Shown here: positions 24,830-36,398 of the stretch, piece by piece
Layout of the letters: the number at the start of each line of letters is the position of its first letter
Position numbering within the stretch: position 1 is the stretch's first letter
Assembly: GCA_035079385.1 (NCBI GenBank)
Contig: JAVHKY010000077.1
Location: forward strand, 1,302,001 to 1,366,000
DNA length: 64,000 nt
Direction of reading: 5' to 3'
Source of the DNA: Aspidiotus rigidus
Taxonomy: Eukaryota; Arthropoda; Insecta; Hemiptera; Diaspididae
Notes under the pieces: generated by a model
Database searches by the model: none
Told to the model about the DNA's origin: nothing
What the model saw: the letters and a program-made list of their open reading frames with translations, nothing else
Made by a program: the position numbers and the translations under genes

Positions 24830-24990
24830 CACACAGTATTTTCAAAATAGTGCCAGTACAGGTATTCTGAAAACAGTGCCGACGATGGAATTTTTGGAAC
24901 AACACCACGCGTGGTATTTTAAAAACAATGCCGAAGATTGAATTTTTGAAAAAATATTTTCAAAACGAAGTCAGTGGTGGTATCTCTTTT
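24830..24990. repeat. Degenerate ~35-45-bp tandem repeat
   Basis: Phrases GTATTTTCAAAATAGTGCC, GTATTCTGAAAACAGTGCC and GTATTTTAAAAACAATGCC follow each other, interleaved with GATGGAATTTTTGGAAC-like text. Three to four diverged units. Confidence 0.6.
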
Positions 24991-25010
24991 GTCACATGTG
25001 TAGAATCGTA

Positions 25011-27064
25011 CGTCCTCCATAGTGAAGTGGGTGCAGGTTGCGTGTGCATTAATTTTATTTTTTCCAACGCCGGAATCGACCCCGTCAGGCATAACTTCAA
25101 TGTTGGAAACCCCCTCTTCTTGTCAACCGCCAGCTGGAGTGCTTTCAGGCATGCACTTTTTAGTATATCTACCAGACTTGACTTAGAGTTAAGCAGCTAT
25201 CGGAGTCTATCTTCGTTTTTCTTCAAGTTCCTGTACTTTGTATTCTTCCAGCAGAGTGCCGTCTGTTTGTGGATGGTACAGATGTTGAGTAGGTCGTAGC
25301 GTGGCTCGGCAATTGCCTATTCCATTCCATATTCATCTTAATGACTGTAGCTTCCAATGCAGACACCTGGTTCGATGCTCCTTCAGAACCTAGTATGGTG
25401 GCCACTAGACTACTTAGAGCAAGCATTTCATCGACCCCAATTTCTTCAAGAGACCGACTGTGTTTGCCCCGCTCATGTCTCCGCGCCTCACCTTCCAATA
25501 TGGTATGCTGTGGTCCATCATCCCATCCTTAATTGCAATGCCAACTCGTTTCCTGCTCAACTTTTCTTAACCTCTCATGAAGATACTTGTTGAAGCAGCC
25601 ATAATTGCTCAACACCTGCGTCAGGTGAAAATTCAGCTGACCATGGTCTCGGTTCATCCTTCCATCAAGGTCGCGTATTAACATACGGGTCGTCCATTTA
25701 CCTAGCTCACTCTGAGCAATTTTTGCTTCCCATTTCTCTAGCAAGGAACGCCTGGCCTCTTGTTTGACCCTTGAAGCCCCTTCATCGGTGTCGCCTTCTT
25801 CTTTGGCTTGAATACCACCGCTCTCTCCTCAACAAGAAGCTCGATTAGTGGTGGAAGTGCAAAAACACAGAAAGCTCTCGTCGAGAGAGTGCGACGGGCA
25901 CTAACCCATCTCAGCACGACCCTTATTTTTACCATCCCTTTCCTTCTTTACACTATCTTCATTAAGTCTGCCCATGCTGGAGCGCTATGTAGGACGTTCG
26001 ACAGTGCGGTCCTCATCGATATCCTTTTTCTGGCTTCCCTCGAGCCTTCCAGGTTTTGTGCTTCGGTAGTTCCCACCCTGCCTGCCTTTTCTGCTGTCAT
26101 AATGAGCTCAGCTTTGAATCAAACCAGACGCCTAGACACTTTATCACCTTCTTGATCGTGCTTTACTCACCTTGCAGGTGAAAGGTGGGTGAACTAATAG
26201 CCTTTCCTCCTGCGAGTTCCAATATGGTCGACTCGATCAAGCGCGTCCTTGCCTCTAGGTCCCGGTTTACTTGTTCTCCCTCGCTACAGTTGTACCACCA
26301 GTGTATCATCCACATAACAGACTAGCTTAAGGGTATGCTCTACCTAGTCACTCACACACAGAAAATACACGTGTATTACACAAAATGGTGTGTTGCGGGT
26401 AGTGATTTTTGCCCACATATAACATATCGAATAATGTACAAAATGATTCGGAACGTGGTGTAATTTATTCTTGAAGTTGAGGAAAATACGGCTAATTAGT
26501 TGACAGATCGCGAAATATTCTGAATGATCTCGAGGAAACGTTTAAACTTACGTCTGAAGGGGCCATCTTCGAATCGTTGAATTCCAATTAATGAACAAAA
26601 TTAGTTCGTGTGAACCAATTAGCCGTATTTTCCTAAGTTTTGTCTACGTAAATACGAAGTTTCAAGATATTTCATGCTTTATTTAATCAGTTATCTCGGG
26701 GCAAAAATCGCAACATGTGATACATATTTTGTGTGTGTCTACGTGTGAGTGACTAGGTAGAGCATACCCTTAACGCCTGGTGGCCGCTTAACCTTGAAGA
26801 TCCCGTCGAATGCCAAAGAACCGACCCCTGCGAGACCTCTCAAGTAACTGGGATCAGCAGAGTCTCCGCTCGGATTTGTCGGCAGCTAAGATTGCTGCGG
26901 ATCATCTTGAGCAGGTATGCGGGTACTTCTGCGTTCCTGAGGGCTTTCAGTACCTTCTCCCTTGGAGTCGAGTATAACGCATTTCTTATGTCGAGGCTGA
27001 CGACTGCGCAAAGCTAACGCGTAACTGTTACTGACTCGGCCGTCTCTTTATCCTGATTCCAGCA
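25011..27064 (-). pseudogene. R1-like non-LTR copy 2, heavily decayed
   Basis: Collinear with 6035-7850 of the first copy: conserved 3' untranslated start (GGTTGCGTGTGCATTAAT), the knuckle region near 25510, the basic C-terminal domain and the thumb. The palm follows, ending inside the region equivalent to GRCTSDAGIR near 27060, so it is more strongly 5'-truncated. Frames are broken by many indels and stops. It is interrupted at 26331-26769 by a TTAA-flanked MITE. Removing that restores the alignment with the first copy (CAGACTAGCTTAACGCCTGG against CAGATAAGCTTAACCCCCGG). No target duplication found. Confidence 0.85.
26331..26769. mobile_element. TTAA-specific MITE nested in R1-like copy 2
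   Basis: The 439-bp insert has perfect 27-bp terminal inverted repeats starting GGGTATGCTCTACCTAGTCA. A degenerate continuation (TTGCGGGTAGTGATTTTTGC against GTTGCGATTTTTGCCCC) lies further in. It is flanked by TTAA at 26327-26330 and 26770-26773. The other R1-like copy at 7505-7525 provides the empty site. TTAA duplication is characteristic of piggyBac-like (and Kolobok) elements; the outer GGG is unlike the usual piggyBac CCC start, so superfamily remains open. No coding capacity. Confidence 0.88.
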
Positions 27065-28818
27065 TCATGACAGTGATTGCGATTTTTCTTTCTATTTCGG
27101 GTTTTTGCTTCTTTCCTGGGTTCACCTGATGAATTCAAAATCATTTCTATTGAATATAACGATGATTGAGAAGATGGTACAACTCGTTTCTGAAATTCCA
27201 TAATTTTATCTCTATTTTCAACCGACAATAGAAAACGTTAGGGACAAAGAATGTTTCAATTATAAAAATGTTTCAGAAAATTGAAATTCCCATTTACTTG
27301 AATGATCTATTTCAAAATATCTACAAACTACATTTCTTTCAAAACAGTAACCCGGATCAAAACATAGCATGTAAAATGTAGAATCAATGTCTTCTTATCA
27401 GTGATTTGACATTAAAATATCAACTCTCCTATACGATTTTAATAAGGTCGCCGATCTCACAGTCAGGTGAACTTGCTGTTCTTCTTTTTGTGTTTGTTAT
27501 ATTATTGAGAACGAAGAAGTAGAAGCCTATGACGAAGAAGACAATGATGACGATCATCAAAAAATTATTAATTCTTTAATCTACTCCACCATCAATTATT
27601 CGACATTTAAATGTAAATGACACTCTCTAATCAGCGCTCACACGTGACAACATCTAACGAAAAAAAAAAAAAATTATGAGTACACTTGCACACAAATAAA
27701 TATACCAATTCCTTTAGGAAAGGGAAATTTTCTTGAAGAAAAAAGAAATTCAACTTTTCTTTTTTACATGTCAATATTCTGTTCTACTGCTACTGGTGAT
27801 AGCAGGAAGGGATCAAGCCAGTACTCGCATTCTTAACAGTTCACTGAAAAATTTTTCCAAATTTCAGTTCATTTCAAGCCTCTCGAAGTCGTTCCAACTT
27901 AGACAGTTCTTGATATTAAACATTTTCGTGGTCAAGTCTATTGGACATTAAACTATCAAGAAAAATTATTCGCCCCCCCCTCGTTTTTCCTTCTAGCCAA
28001 TCTCCTTTTTTAAGAGTCTGATGAAATGAAGGATTTTAGTAGAATTAAAATTGAATGCTCATGGCTACTGGTTGGTCCAAATTTTCCTTAGTGTACCTAT
28101 TTAGATCGTGATAATGAGAAATTGTTCAGTAAATCATCATTGACGCTTTTATGAGTAGTTGTGGACTTGCAAAGCGACCTTCCTCATTAACGTAGCATGT
28201 TCTTTACTACAATTTTCATCAGGTTGTAAATAAAATTACCGCGTTGATTGGTGATTATTGTTTCGTATTATTACGATCGTTAATAAGCGTTTTCTCCATC
28301 TCTTAAATCTCCTCACGGTATCTCCTCTTCTGCTTTGGTTCGCATCATGGGTATGTTCACGGTGTTTACTCATTCGTACATACGGAATATGTTATGCATT
28401 GCATATTGCACCGGTTATACGCTTCTTTCGCGATGAAAAATATTCTTTAATGAGTTTAAGTCTAGCTTTTTCTCGGATACTTTCAAATTCATTATAGAAC
28501 ACTAAATCTTACATGGTAAAAAATTATGCTTGTTCGTCATAAGACGCATGTTTTCAACACGAATTACTTTTGTCAAGACGGGTTACGCAGTAATGCGATA
28601 ATGTTTTTGGTAGGTGTTACGAAATCGCGAAGAAAGTACAGTCGCTATGAACGCGAGCAAGTAATGTGCTTGAAAAGCTGTGTAAAGGGATGAAAGAAAC
28701 GGACGTTGGCTATACATTTTATCGCATGCTCAAAAAACGAAATTGACCGCCTATCGATAACACGCCAAGGAAACAAAATTGACTCACCTAAGAAATGTAT
28801 TACACGGATAAAAACGAA
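27065..28818. other. No gene recognised
   Basis: AT-rich with an A13 run near 27660. ORFs below 80 codons. Nothing assignable. Confidence 0.4.
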
Positions 28819-29040
28819 GTAAGTAGTGCACACATCCCCATATAAGTTGTGCACTCAAGATCCAAAACACTAGAAATCCTATGAAAACGACGAATGCACC
28901 AAGTAAGTGGTGCACACATCTTGATACAAGTTGTGCACACAAAATCAAAACACTCAAAATCCATTGAAGAGGACAAATACACCACCATAGAAGTAGTGCA
29001 CACATTCCCATATAGTGCACACTTAAGAACATGCAGAGCA
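28819..29040. repeat. 84-86-bp tandem repeat rich in GTGCAC
   Basis: About 2.6 units, with AAGTAGTGCACACAT at 28821, AAGTGGTGCACACAT at 28905 and AAGTAGTGCACACAT at 28991, so the period is 84 then 86 bp. Each full unit carries two GTGCAC palindromes ~25 bp apart. The minus-strand ORF here is repeat-driven. Confidence 0.8.
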
Positions 29041-29242
29041 ATGTGCGATCCACATTGAATTCATTCAACTATATATCAAGTAAGTAAACCTGATACAGGA
29101 AGAAGAAACAGGAAAGAAGACAATGGAATGCTTTGGTTACTGACAAGTCAACAAAAGCCTCAAGGCAGCATTCCAATTGGAGTTTTTTTTTTTCTTTTTC
29201 TTTACCTTATATTTCATAAAGACATTGCAATATTGATACATA

Positions 29243-29801
29243 TTAATGCAGTTGACAAATATAAGTTTTTAAATAATTGACAACGGCTAAGCCCAACCGC
29301 TTCTTGAATAAATCTGAGTTCAAGACTACATGGTACCTGCCTTCATAATAACGAACGCCGAGAAGAGTCGAAATTAACATCCGCCTACCACTTGACATGT
29401 GCAGCGTGAAAAGCTTCCTAAAAATCGAAAGGAAGCTCCAAATGGGCCTGAAGATTAGACTCCATCAAGAACCTTGTTCGCCAAAAAGGGCCTGCGAATT
29501 GGAAGAGTGGAATTGGCAAATCACGGGAAGGATCAGAAGTGCGAATATTGTCAAAACGGCGAATTCTTGAATACAAGTCAATAATGAAACGTCCGCGGCT
29601 ATTGCACTGATCCATATAACTACCGCGCATCCCCTTGGCATCATACTTCTGCCGAATCGTATTATTTTGACGAAGAACCTCAGTATTTGACCAACCAGTG
29701 AAGATCTCACGACAATGCTCGAAATCCAATGCATTAACCAACTGACTCGACTGACTCCTCTGGGGTGGAACAACTGGGAAAATACCTCCATCAACAGTCA
29801 T
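29243..29801 (-). pseudogene. Unrecognised decayed protein gene beside a poly(T) tract
   Basis: A 127-codon frame (29801-29418) has amino-acid usage like a real protein, for example GRFIIDLYSRIRRFDNIRTS and FAGPFWRTRFLMESNLQ. Where it meets a stop after LPFDF, a one-base shift opens a clean continuation (KLFTLHMSSGRRMLIS, GVRYYEGRYHVVLNSD, FKKRLGLAVVNYLK) to a stop at 29243. On the minus strand this is followed ~60 bp later by an A-rich stretch ending in A11 (plus-strand T11 at ~29183-29193), suggesting a retroposed or LINE 3' end. I do not recognise the family. It could be a transposon-derived protein, a processed pseudogene or an endogenous viral fragment. I saw no clear target duplication. 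Confidence 0.35.
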
Positions 29802-31312
29802 ACCTCACTCATAGGGAGTTTGAGGTTCATTATGGGGAGGCAGTCTCTACTGTCAAGCCCATCCTGGCTGGAGTTCCTCACAATAAATGCAGCAAAATTA
29901 TCTTCTTTTGAAATACGGGTCGTGTGCCAGTCCTAGCGTGCATTTATGGCGTTTGTCAAAGTTTCAACGTCGTGTCAGTTTTTTTCCATGGCGGGAGGGG
30001 AGTTGGCGGTCAATATAATTTTATAAGGCGTGCACTTATAAATTTCCCAAAAAGAACTTAAACTTTTACAGACGTATCAAAAAGGACCTGAACTCTTCTA
30101 CTCGTATCTTGGATTTCATCAGCAAAGATGATAAAATTTTAAATAGCCCAGGAAATAGAGAAGCTCACCTGCTCTGACAATTTTGACAGGAATTAGAATC
30201 GCAAGAATAACGTCAATTCTTTCAATAGTGTACGTGTGTATTACCACCCTAGAACTTTAAGATGGCAAATTTGCTACTCTTACTTGTCCTTGTTTCATCC
30301 TCGACTCGATTTTTAGAGGGGTTGGGAGAATACTTTCATTTGTTTGATAGTTTACTGTACAATATAGACAGATAGACCGTCACAAGAGGAATATAAAGCA
30401 CTACTATACTCACGTAATCAAAGTTGCCGTTTCCCAAACTGCACTACTGTCAAATTTCAAAAATTTTTGCCAATTCTGTAAATCCAACATTGTTTCAAGA
30501 GACCTATTGAACTTTTTGTAAAAAAAATTACTTGACAAGTGCCTTGTTTAGAACATTTTTTCATGAAAGCATAGTTTTAGAGAAAAGTACCGAAAATTGG
30601 AGTTGAGTTCTGGAATACGTGTCCTCACAGTTTTTTGGAAGCAAACGAGGAATCTTTTAATGTATTTTATTCGACTCTTTTAAGAAAAAACTCCCACTCT
30701 TTCCGAAAAATGTGCTGATTACGAGTATAAAGCAGAAATGAATTATTCATGACGATTGCAGAGCAGAATTGCGAACTTATCGAAGTGAAAGATTTTGTGT
30801 TTCAAGATGCAACAGTCATTCGCCGACGAGGTTAGACGCTTTTGTCTCCTACTCGCTCTACAATTTACTTGTCGATACCATCCTCAGAAGAAAGCCTACG
30901 TTGAAAAGATTGGTGACGAAGACCTGCTTTTTAGAGTGCTATCGAGAACTGAAGGCGGAATTGTTGTACTGCGTCAATGTCGTAGCTTCTTGCCTTTTTA
31001 GCCTGTCAAAATAACAATATTGGGAGGAGTTGCATTATTTATCATCACAAGGACAAGGTCTTCTTTTGAGAATAGGTTTTTAGGATTATCTAACCATAAC
31101 GTGGGGAGATTTCTCCTTCAATTGTCAAATATAATGGTACAATTAACTCGTATAAAATTTACGGAACTTTTCAATAGGACTTTTAAAAATAAACCCTTGG
31201 CTTATTTTCTGTTGTTCAACAAGTATGTACTTGAATTATGGAGCTGTGGTTTTGACCGGAATGCTCGCCAACGTCATTCATTGGCCATCATTGTCCCGAT
31301 AACGGGGATGAA
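29802..31312. other. No gene recognised
   Basis: The first ~130 bp may be upstream remains of the decayed gene. The remainder has only short ORFs without recognised motifs. Confidence 0.35.
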
Positions 31313-31490
31313 CAGGGTGTCCACTTGTCTGGAAAATCTGGAAGTCAGGGAATTTTGGGAATTTTTTGAGATACGTCAGAAAAGTTCGAGCTAAGAAGTG
31401 TTTCCTCATTTTTTTTTTGCTTTTCAGTGGAGGTTATGGTCTGGAAAAACCTGAAAAAGTCAGGGTATTTCATTTCAGAGAAAAAACTTG
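31313..31490. mobile_element. Second copy of the CAGGGTGTCCAC MITE, right end damaged
   Basis: Collinear with 3995-4210: CAGGGTGTCCACTTGTCTGG, GAATTTTTTGAGATACGTC, TTTTCAGTGGAGGTTATGG and CATTTCAGAGAAAAA all match in order. The right terminal ~12 bases are replaced by CTTGTGTAAAA, so no duplication can be read. Confidence 0.75.
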
Positions 31491-32060
31491 TGTAAAAATC
31501 TCCTCATCTAGATGAATCTTGTTTATTTTTCTTTTCGAGCTATTATCCATCATCTTTTAAAGATGAGGTTGCATTTTTTTTTGAGACTTCTCTTTTTTAC
31601 AAATACCTGCCGAACTTCTTCAAAATCTCTCGGGTCTCAAGATCTGAAGCTTTTCTGAATCCCTTCTTTCTCGAGTTTCAAATATTTCATCAAAGTGCTC
31701 TGTATAGAGTTTAGAGGCTATGGGATTATAAGTAAGTTTTCTGCATCATGAATAATACTTTTAAATTCAAATGATATAAATTTCTGATGTACTTTTTTAC
31801 GCTGGATTTGATATCGTGGTTCACGAACGTCTCAGTGTGATCACTTCGGCGTGAAGGTGCGAAAATTTTGTAAGTCTATTAGCTTTGCTTGAGAAATCCC
31901 CGGAGAGATCGACTTACAAGTCTTTCCCAGACCCGGGAAAACTTCCGTCATAATTGCATTCAACATTATTCACAATGACCACGTATTTACGTTTTTCTTG
32001 AAGGGTTTTAATATTTCTTTTCACGAGCGACGTATACCCTTAAGCTTTTTCAAAGTTGTA
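31491..32060. other. No gene recognised
   Basis: AT-rich spacer without assignable features. Confidence 0.4.
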
Positions 32061-32485
32061 TACCGTCCTTGGATCGGAAAAAACCTCCTATGTGCCATTT
32101 TTTTGAGAAATACACTTTTTTATATGGTTGGACGCGGAATTTCAAGGCGCATCGACTGGAAAAATCCCCTATGTGCTAAGTTCAAAATTACGCCGGTAGG
32201 AGCGTTTTTGAATACCTCCTATGTGCACCATCCAGAAAATTTGGTCTCGAATACCTCCTATGTGCAGAGCAAACCTCTTATGATTGTGCAGTATTTAGAG
32301 CCAAGAATTCCTCCTATGTGCATTTATCGCCCAATATTTTTACTACTGTATCAAGGAAGCTTTTCCACATTTAATGAGACGTTTCCAAAGTATTTTGGCC
32401 TTCTTTTCACAAAATCAGTTTTTTGCTTCTCCTGTAAAATTTTATTTTTGCCACATAGGAGGTTTTTTCCGATCCAACGACGATA
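32061..32485. repeat. Inverted-repeat unit with five CCTCCTATGTGC motifs
   Basis: An inverted pair, TTGGATCGGAAAAAACC-TCCTATGTG at ~32071-32096 and its exact complement at ~32452-32477, bounds the segment. Diverged extensions (GTAT-CGTC) lie outside the pair. In between, the core CCTCCTATGTGC or a one-base variant recurs near 32166, 32216, 32257 and 32309 at uneven spacing (about 40-80 bp). A 170-codon ORF covers it, but it contains the repeated residues SYVH/SYVQ and no domain, so I treat it as repeat-derived. It could be a small MITE or a cluster of binding sites. Confidence 0.6.
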
Positions 32486-33200
32486 CGTTCAGCTGTCAGA
32501 CAAAAGCTGAATTGAGCCATATTTACCGGTTTCTGTTGACTAACGATGATTTTCCAGAAATCTCCATTCATGATCCTTCTCCTCGGCGTGTGAAATTGTT
32601 AAGCCTATAATTACAGTTTTTGAATGAATTAACAGAATTTTATTTCAATTGTCATTTCCACATTTGGAGATTTTTTAATTTTTTCATATATTTCATTTTT
32701 CACATTAAATCGTTACAAGAAATCAATTTTTCCTTTTTCCTCGTTTCTAATCCTTGTTCGATATGTCATGCTAGTGGCTGACTGCTGAATTTCTGATTTT
32801 TGTCACACGTGCTCTATTTTGGATTTTAATAAATTTATCAGTTTTCGAATCCCGAATCCTGATTTTAATCAACTAGGAAATCGATTTTAATGAAATTGTG
32901 AAAGGATAATGATGTTCTATTGCTTAATACCTTTTAAAGGATACCGAACGCAATGATCAGCCAAAAGCCAGCATAATTGTTTCGGCTACTGAGAAGCCGT
33001 AAGCCGAAGCTGTATTTTTCAAGGTTGTCACTTATCAGTTTCAACCGAAAGCCTAAGCCGTATTATTTGGCTGCAACACACCCAGGCAGTTGGTTATATA
33101 ATATTCGAATTGGACGTCTGCCAGGATTGCTAAAGAGGCGCTTAGTTCGTTCAACAGTAATGGTAGTTTTGCCGAAACTGAAAGAGGTATCTAAACTAGG
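32486..33200. other. No gene recognised
   Basis: AT-rich; repeated GAAGCCGTAAGCCGAAG-like phrases near 32990-33065 but no gene. Confidence 0.4.
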
Positions 33201-33960
33201 GACTAAGGCGCGATAAAGGAGAAGAACTCATGGGTTCTTCAACCGAGTTAAACGAGAGGTGGCAGGAAACCTGTTTCATAGGGCACGCGGGATCTGAAAA
33301 ATGTAGATTGTGATGTCACAAGGCTGACCTATGACTTCATCAAACTGTAAAGTCACAGGCCGCACCCACAAACTACAATATTATGATAGGAGGGGGACTT
33401 GAAAAATTTTCGAACTCCGAGCTTTGCCGGCTGGCGGACGTTTTTTCCACCCCCCGATAAAACGAGTTCCCTATTGAAACGACGGCTTCCTTAACAAAGT
33501 TAAACGAGGAACGCAGGGAACCTGTTCTATGAGTCAAATTGGTTTGCGTATTGAGAGTTTAAATTAAAACCTGGAAGATTTGAACGTCTTCCCGAGACCC
33601 GTACATCATGTTATTTATAGCCTGAAAGTAAGGACTTTTCCAAGTCCCCTCCCTTCCTATCATATAATGACTCGGAGTCAAAATTGTTCCAAGTCCAATC
33701 CGTGCTATACTCGATAGGAAGGGGCCTTGAACCATTTTTGCCAATAATGTTGAACTTGGTTCCTCTTTTATCAGGGGTCGAAATTTTTGTTAGTTCAATC
33801 CGTGCTATACATGATAGGAGGAGAACTTGGACCATTTTTGCAAATTAAGATGGACTTGAACCTTTTTTCTTTCGGTCTGACATCACAGGGTCAATTTTTC
33901 GAAATAACGCCCCATACGACAGGTTCCCTATTGAAAAATGAAAAATTTGGAATAATTCTT
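33201..33960. repeat. Composite dispersed repeat
   Basis: Carries the same succession as 18240-18640 (GTTAAACGAGAGGTGGCAGG, TGTGATGTCACAAGGC, 45-bp unit, GGCTGGCGGACG). A second block follows with CTTCCTTAACAAAGTTAAAC and CAGGGAACCTGTTCTATGAG, then more 45-bp units in both orientations at 33625-33850. Confidence 0.7.
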
Positions 33961-36398
33961 GCGAGTTGAAGAATTCGTCATCCTATCTGGCTTGTAGAAT
34001 GTCAAATGTGTGTTCGTAGATATCTTCTATGGGATTTATCGGTCAATTACTCGGCTCAAAAGACGTAGGTAGAAAGTTCATATTGGGCCCAAATAAAAAA
34101 GATGGGATTGAGATACGGATGGAACAAATTTAATCTAAAACCCCTTTTTTTCTAGTACAGTCTTCTGGCCTCACCCTGGATTCTGACTTCGGAATTAAGT
34201 GCATGCCGTATTTTGCTAGATACCCGAATTTGGTCGCGTTTAGGGAAGTGTTTATTTTTGTGTTCAACAATTACTACAAGAGAAGAACAGTTATCGAACG
34301 GTTTCTTAAGATACGATATTTTGACTTATGGTTGAATCATATAGAGTGATAGAAACGCAAGTGTGAAGAAAGTTTATATACGAACGAGAAACGAAGGCGT
34401 AAATAGTGATGGCTGGAAAAAATAATGCATACAATACCATAATAAATATACAACGAAAAGACAACAGCTTTTATTCCATTACAAAACGTTTTCTCTGAGG
34501 TGCCAGAGGAATGATTTCGAATCTTCTGTATGTAAAACTCATAAAGTATAAATGATTATAATGGATTTACGAGTTCGTAAGATCGCGAGGAAGTGAAATT
34601 TTGCTCGCTGATGATTTGTTACTCGTAAAAAATATAGTTTATAATAAGCACCAAGAGATTTGATGATCTAATGAGAAATATTTCGTAAGATACGTACTTT
34701 ATTGATTTCAAAAAATTTCGTGCTCGCCGTTTCACAAAATCGTGAATAGATAGGTTTTTTTTCTTTCTCTTTTTTCGTTGGTTGTAGGTATTTCTTTACT
34801 AACCTAGAAGAAACGAATGAACGTTTCTCCTCGCGAGTAAATTTATTTTCAAGAATCTCGTATACCATAAATGCCTTTTGGGAAATTCGGTAATTTAAAA
34901 AAATTCAATCGAACTACCTACGAGTTTTTAGTTTTATCATTTTTCCGAGCTTTCAATTTCAAAGTATTATAATTTTCAAAAAATTTGGCAAATAGTTCGA
35001 AATTCTAGCATACCTATCAAGTTATTCTTAACAGGGAGTGGTTTATAATGTAGAAACCCCACGGTGATGTACTGTAGAAGTGAAGGATTTTTGATTTTTC
35101 GTCGTACCGAGTGCTTCAATTGACACCGGCTTCTATCCCCATCAGCGTTCCCGCAGGAGTTGAATAGCCTCTGTCAGAAGTCGAATTAAAAACCGCAAAG
35201 CGAAACTGGTACAATTCATGTATGGAAGAAGATAGAAATGCACGGTACTCTTACGAGCTGGTGTTTAGGAAGTGAAATTATCATCACCTGATATGGTGAT
35301 AGCGGGTAAATAAAAATTCGATTTTGGACCACACAGACTACATTAGAAATAGGTATCAAATTCGCGTTCACTCCTTCGATTGTACTTTCAGGAAGTGTAA
35401 GTATATCTTCTGTCTACACATATCACGTTTAAGTTCAAATTATTGTATTTGAAGTCATGACCTTGCGGATAATAGCGTGTGTAGACCCGCTAGAAAATAT
35501 ATTATGAACGTAATTCACTTCGGCGGCGGCGATTGATTTCGTTTTAACGACTCTATACGAATGGAGTTCTCTGTTTATAATATCTTTCATACTTTATTAA
35601 AACATTGGGTATTTGCTTTTTTCTTGCGGGTCTTTTTCGAACATTCTTTCTATTTGTTCGTGACATCTGTAAGTTTTATGTACTGTGACAGACTTATTTA
35701 TTTTGCGAGCGACCGTCTTTACCAAATTTCAGCTTGCCTAGTCGACCATTATGAAATGAAGGAAGGCGCGTGTATATTTTTCGTTTCGCGCTTTCGGGTA
35801 ACGAGCGACTCCCTTTAGGAATATATAAAAGCTCACTAGCTCTTGTGGCCTATGGTTTATTCAAGCTTGGGGAATTTGTCGAGCTTAAAATATTAGAACA
35901 CTTAGGTACGAAAACGTGCGCGCTACCGCTGTTCTGCACCCTCACCGATACTAAACATTGAAGTACATAGCGCTCGTAAGTTTCAATTTCAATTTTCTAA
36001 TACAGCTGAACGAATATGTCCTGATCTAAATCGAGAACAAGAAAGAAATAGGAGCGAATGCGGTTAAATGCGTAAAATTTCTTACCATTTTTACTCTTCG
36101 GTTTTTCTATAATATCAAGAAACTCGCCGAGGTAATAGAATCCGTTCTCGTATAGGTTATACTTACTGCACGCCACCCATGTATGCAGTCCGTTTTTACG
36201 CTCTATTTCGTGGCATTGAATGAGAATACATCAGTTGAAGAAAAAAGCGACCGTACTGGGAACTTACTCGAAATTTTTAAGGAAACATTTAAAGAGAGCT
36301 CGTTGAAGGAGAGCGGCCGAAATTCATAAAACGAAAACTTGAAACACGAAAGGAAGATAGAGAGGAAGATCTTAAAGGATCATCTAAATGACTAACTA
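33961..36398. other. No gene recognised
   Basis: AT-rich, unique-looking, ORFs below 90 codons and no domain recognised. Confidence 0.4.

Noticed and set aside
31998..32510. 170-codon ORF
   Set aside because: Covers the inverted-repeat/CCTCCTATGTGC region, contains repeated residues and no recognisable domain.
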